Positions 19,232 through 25,748 of a DNA stretch of 25,748 nucleotides are shown here, piece by piece. Both the position numbers and the translations under genes were made by a program. The stretch is from Tubulinosema ratisbonensis (lineage: Eukaryota > Microsporidia > Tubulinosematidae): NCBI GenBank assembly GCA_004000155.1, contig RCSS01000485.1, positions 1 to 25,748 on the forward strand. The letters are read 5' to 3'. How positions within the stretch are numbered: the first letter of the stretch is position 1; every line of letters starts with the position of its first letter. The notes under the pieces were generated by a model. The model searched no databases. It was not told the origin of the DNA and worked only from the letters and a program-made list of their open reading frames with translations.

Positions 19232-21093
19232 AAAAGAAAAATGAAAATACTAGTACGCGAGACTATCAAGCCATATGGTTTGATAAATATGAAGCAACAC
19301 AAAAACAATATTTTATTATGTGTTATTTGAGGATAACAATTAATATCTTGCACAAAAAATGTAAAAAGACATTTTAAAAGAAGCATGCTACTAATATGAG
19401 GACTGATTCAGATGAAGAAAAAAGAACATATTTTTTACAAAAAGGAAAAGAAAGAGTTTTTTAGTACTGTATAAACAAATAATTTTGCGAATAAAAACAA
19501 CATAACAGCGGCAAGTTTTAAAGTAGCATATTATATCGCAGCCGTGATAAAACTTCATAAACGGAGCATTTATTAAAAGGTGTTTCAAGCAAGCTCCTCT
19601 GATTATTCATCAATTTTCCTAAAAGGGGCGTATATTAAAACGTATTAACGACTTACTCATAATTAGAAACATCAACAATAACCGCATAATTGACATTAGA
19701 AAAAATGTGTTAGCTCGTAAAAAGCAAGATTGTGACATACAGGAATGTATTTCATAGCTAAAGATAAGAGTAATGGTATTCACATATATGCTCACTTGGC
19801 CGTTTTTATTCATTTTAATATGGAAGATTCTATAAAAAAAGAACTTTTAAAACCAATAACTTTAAAAGGTAATATTACAGGGTTAGAAAAATATAAAAAA
19901 TTTGATGTGGATTTGAGAAAAGATAATATTGATTTTGAAAAAATTGTTTTCATCACAACACTTGGAGCTCCTTGTATGACTGGCGAAAAATCAAGATTCG
20001 TGCATGTCTAAAAAATACATCTCGCACCCCATTGTTAAATTTCATTGTACAATTCATCAGCAGGTTCTATGTGCTAAAAACTGCTTTAAAAATTTTCGTG
20101 TATACTGTCAAAATTTGTTAAATTAATAAACTTTATTATGCAAGAGCTCATAATAAAAAACAGTTGAAGAACTCTTAAAAGAAAACGAATCTGACGTTAT
20201 AAAAATTTTGACTCACAACAATGTGCGCTAATTGGGTTTTGCCAGAGTAATAAAACATTTTATAGTAATATTACTAAAAAATATCTTTGAAAGAAAAGAA
20301 ATATATTTGTGATGAAATTGAGGATCCTATTTGAATGAGTGATTTGATGTATTTTTGTGATATTTCATAACATTTTAATGATTTAAATTTGGAAATACAG
20401 GTAAATGGGATGATTTTCACGACTATGTATGAAAGTATAAAAATACTTAAAGCTAAACTCGATTTGTTTTGCATCGATATAGAAACAAGTACTTTCAAAT
20501 AATTTACACATTAAAAAAACAACTTATATCTAAGTAAGACTCTCAACTTATGATCAATATGCTAGGTAGACTAATCAAAACCTACTCAGATATCTTACAT
20601 ACCATAAAGAAGAGTTTGAAAATGGATTTAAACAGTTTAAAACGCTGGAAAACACATTTGTATCTCTATATATCCTTGCTAAGCATCTTACAAATCAATG
20701 GATTTAAACAAATTTTTACGTCTAGGTATAGAAAATCTAGGAATAGAAATTTCCGAATTTCAGAATAACATTATTTGTAAAAATAGATTTGACGAATTAA
20801 TGTCAAAAGTTGTATAAAATTTCGAGATTTGGCTTTTCTGAATACAAAAATTCAGTAAATTGAAAATTCATCGTTAAATACATGATTGACGATCCAAATT
20901 TTTTTGTTTATATGAAAAAATTAGCATATGCAGTTTTATTCATGTTTGGTCTAAACTATTTGTGCGAAAATACCTTTTCTGCAATGAATTTGATAAAACC
21001 TGGACGATGAAATTAACTTGATAATAAATTGACAAAAAAATGTGTTAAGTTAATAAACACTAGCTACGAGTCTGATTTGAAAATTTTATAAGA
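19232..21093 (+). pseudogene. Decayed hAT transposase with BED finger (GTF2IRD2/ZBED-like)
   Basis: Pieces in several frames follow the family order. YQAIWFDKYEATQKQYFIMC at 19261 on resembles a BED finger, with several ligands lost. ASFKVAYYIAAVIK is at about 19510. IAKDKSN...HLAVFI (19754-19810) matches AIDESxDxxxxAQLAIFI, with the first catalytic Asp kept (19763-19765). LKPITLKGNITG comes next, then VFITTLGAPCMTG at about 19946-19984 for VTTDGAPAMxG, with the second Asp changed to Leu (19961-19963). FHCTIHQQVLCAK at about 20040 follows. NDLNLEIQ...MYESIKILKAKLDLF (20370-20470) matches LNxLNxKLQ...MYDxVxAFxxKLxLW. EEFENGFKQF occurs near 20620. The dimerisation end MFGLNYLCENTFSAMNLIK at 20942-20998 matches MFGSTYxCEQxFSxMNxxK, continuing to 21093. 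Many stops and frameshifts show long decay. Confidence 0.85.
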
Positions 21094-21270
21094 TAAAACA
21101 ACAACAATTTTCACTAAATTTATAATTTTTTTATTTTAAACATTAGTTATTAAAAATTTTATCATATAAAAAATATAAATTTTTTATAAGATTATTTTTT
21201 ATAAAAGAACTAAATGTATTTATTTTTGAGCTGAACCACAATTAAATGCTTTCTATAAAATTTAAAAAAA

Positions 21271-21304
21271 ATGGCACAAGATTAGAAAAAGTTGGCCATC
21301 ACTA
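21271..21304 (-). repeat. 3' terminal inverted repeat of the hAT
   Basis: On the minus strand the end reads TAGTGATGGCCAAC, then a T-run and TAATCTTGTGCCA. This is the common animal-type hAT terminus. No convincing 5' partner was found. Confidence 0.6.
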
Positions 21305-21312
21305 GTCTAGAA
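21305..21312. repeat. Right target-site duplication of the hAT
   Basis: GTCTAGAA directly follows the hAT end and fits the NTCTAGAN preference of Ac/Charlie-type hATs; a second copy lies at 18920-18927. Confidence 0.5.
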
Positions 21313-21352
21313 TAGTAGCAAATAAAATATAATAGAGACTTAATTCAGTGTT

Positions 21353-22010
21353 GTAACTCACGTTTCTTTATATGCTATTCGTAAACACACAGAAAACCCA
21401 GGCTATAAAATCGTGTTAGCCCTAAAAAACTAACATTTTATGTAAATAATATTAATAAAAACGAATTTTGTAAATAACCACGCTTAAAATTTTAGAGTTT
21501 AGAATACAACTGTTTTTTCAGAAATGACAAAATTTATTTTATTTGGATATGATGCACATTCATAAGTTTGGCAAAATCCTAATATGCGTTCTGAACAAAA
21601 AAAATTATTTTACCATAAAATATGAAGAAACATCATTATTGATTTAAAGATTTATATCAAGGGGAATAAGAAAATTTTTTTCTTAACAGAGGAATTATGC
21701 GTAACTTTAAATGCTTAGACATTTAAAAGGTTTCCTAAAAAATTCCATCAATTCATTGTAAATGATAATGATTATGTGATTTACAAGGCAATAATCCTAA
21801 AAACACGACAAAAATTGTTAAAGAGCACTCTAAAGAAAAAACATTTCGCTCTTCTATAGGTTTCGTAATCATGAGATTTGAATCGAATTAAACATTTGTG
21901 GTCAAGGATCAATCAGAAACTAGATATTAAAAGCATAAACGAAACATAACATGATGAATAGATTTTTATATATAAAAATTTATCACTCTTAGAAAATGTT
22001 TTAACCTATT
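21353..22010 (+). pseudogene. Decayed Tc1/mariner (DD34E) transposase, catalytic part
   Basis: The reading starts within the second DNA-binding helix. VTHVSLYAIRKHTENPGYK from 21353 matches vSvSTVRRxLxxaGlK. VFSEMTKFILFGYDAHS at 21512 on matches VxFSDETKFxLFGSDGxxYVWR, with the first Asp changed to Glu (21521-21523), and VWQNPNMRSEQKKLF continues it. KYEETSLLI..FISRGIRKFFFL at about 21620-21685 matches KHGGGSxMVWGCFSxxGxGKLxFI. QGNNPKNTTKIVKEHSKEK at 21784 on matches QDNDPKHTxKIVKExxKxK, with the second Asp changed to Gly (21787-21789). After a frameshift DLNRIKHLW at 21875-21900 matches DLNPIExLW, with the third catalytic Glu changed to Lys (21890-21892). The first helix-turn-helix is missing here but found at 18339-18448, on the other side of the hAT. 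All three catalytic residues are lost. Confidence 0.75.
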
Positions 22011-25000
22011 TTATTTTAAGCTTTACAGTTAGAAAAAATTATACAAAATGCAAAGAAAAAATACTTAACAAAATATACTATATTTTGAAAAATCTCTATG
22101 TAAAATATAAATCAGTGATCTTTAATGCTTTCTTGTAGTTTACTTATTCTATTTTTTAACGCATTTCTTTAAAAAATATTGTTTTAAATGTATGGGTAAA
22201 AATAAAATTGCAAGATTGGAAGGTGCCCTTAGACGTATATTTTTTTTGTATTTTGTATATTAAAAATTTAGTTGAATAAAGCATCCTTTAATAAAAGTAA
22301 TACTTTTATATTTTCCTACTTGATTTTGCAACCAATATATAATATAGGTCATTTTTTGTCTTTTCATGACTAATACACCAATCACAATAAAATATTAAGG
22401 GCCTTTCTCACCAACGGTAAAAAAATAATTGTTTCATACATAGAAAGTATAAAAATGAATAATTTTTAAAATAAAAAAATATTATTATTTTAAGAAAGGA
22501 ATTAAAAAAATAATGAATTTATTTCAAATAATTTATAATATTGCTTATAGCCTGTCGAGGGATGTTAAACAAGTATTTTAATAATAATTAAGAGACCCTT
22601 AAGATTTAAAAATTTTCAATCGATACTGGAAAGAAAAAAATTTTACTCTGACCCTCAAGCTGCATAAAGCAGCGATGAGTTTAAGTTGTTTTCAAAATCA
22701 TTTTGAATATATATTAATTTATTTATATGCATATATATATAAACACAAAATATCTTAATGAATTTTTTCAAATGGCATAGTATATTTTAAAAGATACTTT
22801 ACAGGATATTCGAAGCATTCTTTAGGGGTTTTATAATAATATCATAATATTGTATATAAAACTTTTTTTATATTCTGTAGATTTAAAAATGTAAATTTTT
22901 TTCAATTTTCAACAAGATCATGCTTAATCTATAGTTCTGATGCTATATTGTACATTATTTTTTTAGAATAACTAATTCGTTTAAATTTTATAATACTTCT
23001 TCACAGTAATAATGGTAGTAGTATTTAGAGAAGTTTACCTTCACAAGCATCCTAGAAACTAAAATTTTTGTTTAAATTAGATTTATTTAGATAGTTTGAT
23101 ACATACATGAGTAGAATTTTTTTTCAGCTATAGATTCTATTCTTTAAAAAACAATTATAAACTTAATAAAGCTGATTAAAGGTCATTTAAGGGCACAAAA
23201 GGTAAAGCTAAAATTATTTAAACATGTATTCCAAAAATAAAATTTTCAATATAATGAACTGTATCTAAGCAATAAAACTCACGTCAAATTTTTAGTTCTA
23301 AATGAAAAGTACATCCATGAAACTTTTTTTGTTGAACTAATAACTTACTGGGACTAAAACAGAAGTGCAAAATTATTTTTTATATGTTCTGGTGGCATTA
23401 CTTTCATTTCTTTTAGTAAAAATTTAAATAAATAATTGAAATAATTCTCAGTTTTTTACATAAAATAATTGATCAAAGACAGATATTTAGTTCTAATGTT
23501 GCAATGATTAGTGAATAATTGTTAAAAATTAGAAGTGAAGCAATGTACTAACACAGCCAAGTTTCATTATTTGACAAATGAAATTATTATCTATTGTAAT
23601 AAAAATGTTTATTATTTTTTCTTTTTTTTTACTCAGAATCATAAAATAAAAATTGTTTTTCAGAAAGCGTTGTACTGACCTCTTTTAAATATCATAACAA
23701 TCAACATAAATAAAGTTATTTTTATACCTATATGACACAATTAGTTTTATAGCTTTTACAAAGTTATAATATCTACCATTTAAATATCATCTGCTGTACT
23801 GTTTACAATATTACATGGTGTAGACATTAAAGATATAGATTTAAATTTGATAGAGATGCTAAACACAACTTTGTTGTATTTTATCTTTCTGCTTAGTGTT
23901 TGTATTCGACAGTTATGCAAGATCTTGTCCAAGATGTGGTTATAACATTGACTTATTGTTTTTTTAACTACATATTTAATACAATTTATCTTCAACTTTG
24001 CATGCCAAGTAGGTGTTTGCAAGATTAAATCATCAAAACAGAAAGAGTAAATACTGGTTGATGTAATCTTTTTTATACTGAAAGGAAGTATTAAAGTAGT
24101 TGGTTTTTTTATCTATAAAATACTTTATTTTCCAGAAAAATTCTTTGTCTAGAAAATTCATTTTTTGCTAAAAAATTATCTAAATATTCTTAATTAAAAT
24201 TATCTTAAAAAATAAACAGTTTATTTATTTATATAAAATATTAAAATTAATGATAAAATCTCTCTATTTATAATTTAAACAAATTTTGTAGCATTATCTA
24301 ACCAAAGAAGCATTTTTTAGATTCTTTTTGTCTTTAATATAATTATAGAAATGTAAGTAAATTCATATTATTTAATTCCATTTGTATTATTTATACCTTG
24401 AAAACTACGATGTTGGATACAACTAACTATTGTAAGCCTTTACTCGACCCCCTTTAGCTATTAACAAAGCATAAGACAGTCTTAAGAAATCAATGTTTCC
24501 TCTTTGCATTGGAAGAGCAAACTAATTTTCGGAAGAAAAACCAGCCAATCAGATTTATTTTTTAAACAAACTATTTATAGAATTTAAATAAATATTAATG
24601 GTACAAGTTTATAAACATAACCAAGAAAAAACTTTAATAAATCTAATTTTAATCCATCGAACCTCCAACAGTACTATAGAGGAAGGATGAAAACCCGGGG
24701 CTTTGACACCATTAAAAGCTTTATCACATGACAACATCTTTTATTTTCAAAAAATCCACACAAAAATAATAACCATCTTTCCAAGATGTTAATTTTACCT
24801 TCAAAGACAATAAAATGTATAAAAATTTATATTTTTAATTTCATTGAAGTTTTAAAATGAGTTTGTTTTAAAAGCAATTAAGATTTTACCTGTGGTTTCT
24901 TTTTGTTTTTTATGATTTATAAGGTATTTTCTTTAAAGAGCACTTTCATTAATTAATTTNAAATTTACTTCGTCAGGTTTAAAACATTCTAATTTAACAT

Positions 25001-25748
25001 ACGCAATAGTGTTAATATATTATGACGCCAGGGTTTCATCATATTAAAGACTCTTTTTCTAATATGTTTGTAGTTGTATTCTAAAATTTAAAAAGAGATT
25101 GATGTGTCAGTTAAGATATTTATCTTTAAAAGTCCTATTAAATCTTATAAGAGCGTTGTTTGTGCCAGGCTTAAAAATCTAGTTCAATCGTACTGGTTCG
25201 TGTTTTTTTCTTTGTAAAAATTTTCACAAGATTTTTTATCACTGATTTGATACATTCGATATTTTTCTATTCTCTTCGAAAAGCCATATTTGAACTTAAA
25301 ATATGCTCTTGATGGCAGCAGCTTGTATAAATTTTATATCATTTATAATTTCGTTTTTTCAATTTTTTCGAACAGAACGCATTGTTTAAAAAATATTTCT
25401 GAATACATGATAAAAACAATATGAACTAGAGACATTTGATAACAGAGTCTTTTGCCCTGTGTTAATCTGAGCAGCAGCATTTGTAATGATATTTTGTGGT
25501 TTAATCATAATATTTAAGAATTGTAAAATTTTAATGCCTTTTTAATAAACTTAATTATATTTTTACGATTTATATTTAATTATTGATGTTGCTTATGCGA
25601 AAATACTAACAATTATCAGTTCAACCCATAATCAAAATAGGAAAATATTAATCTATTAGCTTATATGTGCAATCTAGGTGCGAATTCTTTGCACTTTGCA
25701 TTTTATATCAATAATTTATGAGATATATTATCTTTAAATTCTTAAGAT
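22011..25748. other. Gene-free region to the window end
   Basis: About 3.7 kb with no supported gene. Three patches have less extreme base composition: 22540-22690 (with a CTGC/GCAG hairpin near 22660), 23780-24100 (minus-strand frame, see findings) and 24655-24725. Bases about 24960-25500 have short open stretches on the minus strand that look like decayed coding DNA, but no family could be named. The N at 24960 is an unresolved base. Confidence 0.5.

Larger units (their letters stand above)
18928..21304 (+). mobile_element. hAT superfamily DNA transposon, decayed, 5' border tentative
   Basis: The 3' terminus is clear. On the minus strand the element starts TAGTGATGGCCAACTTTTTC at 21304, a typical terminus of animal hAT elements of the Charlie/GTF2IRD2-like type. 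It is directly followed by an 8-mer fitting the NTCTAGAN target consensus. The 5' border at 18928 rests only on a matching 8-mer; the 5' terminal repeat is not recognisable. The resulting length of about 2.4 kb is normal for the type. It contains a nearly full-length but broken transposase. Confidence 0.6.

Noticed and set aside
19391..19813. Two minus-strand ORFs of 65 and 64 aa
   Set aside because: They are antisense to the hAT transposase remnant, whose plus-strand motifs explain this stretch.
20274..20768. 74-aa minus and 72-aa plus ORFs as genes
   Set aside because: Both lie in the hAT pseudogene; its motifs are read in other plus-strand frames here.
23780..24022. 80-aa minus-strand ORF as a real gene
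   Set aside because: No start signal, no continuation and no clear domain; at best a decayed transposase fragment, reported only as a weak finding.
24147..24154. Third GTCTAGAA as a transposon footprint
   Set aside because: No terminal repeat or transposase fragment adjoins it; taken as chance, though it weakens the use of this 8-mer as proof of the hAT left border.
24655..24725. tRNA on the minus strand (GGTTCGATGG)
   Set aside because: The base after the T-loop that should be C is G, and neither T-stem nor acceptor stem pairs.

Overview
The window is about 25.7 kb of very AT-rich, gene-sparse eukaryotic DNA. It looks like a microsporidian with an expanded genome; Edhazardia aedis, the Aedes parasite, is my best guess. 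That guess rests on four things: extreme AT content, short compact proteins, CCC-type motifs hard against start codons, and a reduced but intact Ste24-type CAAX prenyl protease. No prokaryotic operon features, rRNA or convincing tRNA were seen. A single N at 24960 marks one unresolved base.

I accept four protein genes, all on the plus strand. (1) 1445-2626 encodes a 393-aa protein with an N-terminal signal/anchor, probably secreted or membrane-bound, function unknown. (2) 4747-5472 encodes a 241-aa protein with a signal-like start, a very acidic Glu/Lys-rich middle and a hydrophobic C-terminus. (3) 10705-11572 is best read as one 275-aa multi-pass membrane protein interrupted by two 20-nt introns, each GTAAGT...TAATTAG. 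Removing both joins three reading frames that otherwise look like two small ORFs plus an unannotated tail. (4) 14843-16042 encodes a Ste24-like zinc metalloprotease of the ER membrane.

Most of the rest is gene-free AT-rich DNA holding decayed cut-and-paste DNA transposons. They are an ISXO2/Merlin-like remnant (about 6.1-7.0 kb); a nearly complete Tigger/Jerky-like pogo element with matching terminal inverted repeats and TA target duplication (12452-14484); a minus-strand Tc1/IS630-like DDE_3 remnant (17.15-18.0 kb); a hAT element of the BED-finger GTF2IRD2/ZBED type with a clear 3' terminus at 21304; and a plus-strand Tc1 transposase remnant whose parts lie on both sides of the hAT, suggesting the hAT inserted into it. 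All have stops, frameshifts and lost catalytic residues.

A GC-richer island with serial hairpins (16395-16546), downstream of the protease gene, is a candidate structured RNA. No functional linkage among the four genes is evident. The most notable points are the candidate ultra-short introns and the diverse transposon graveyard, some of it of animal-like type.
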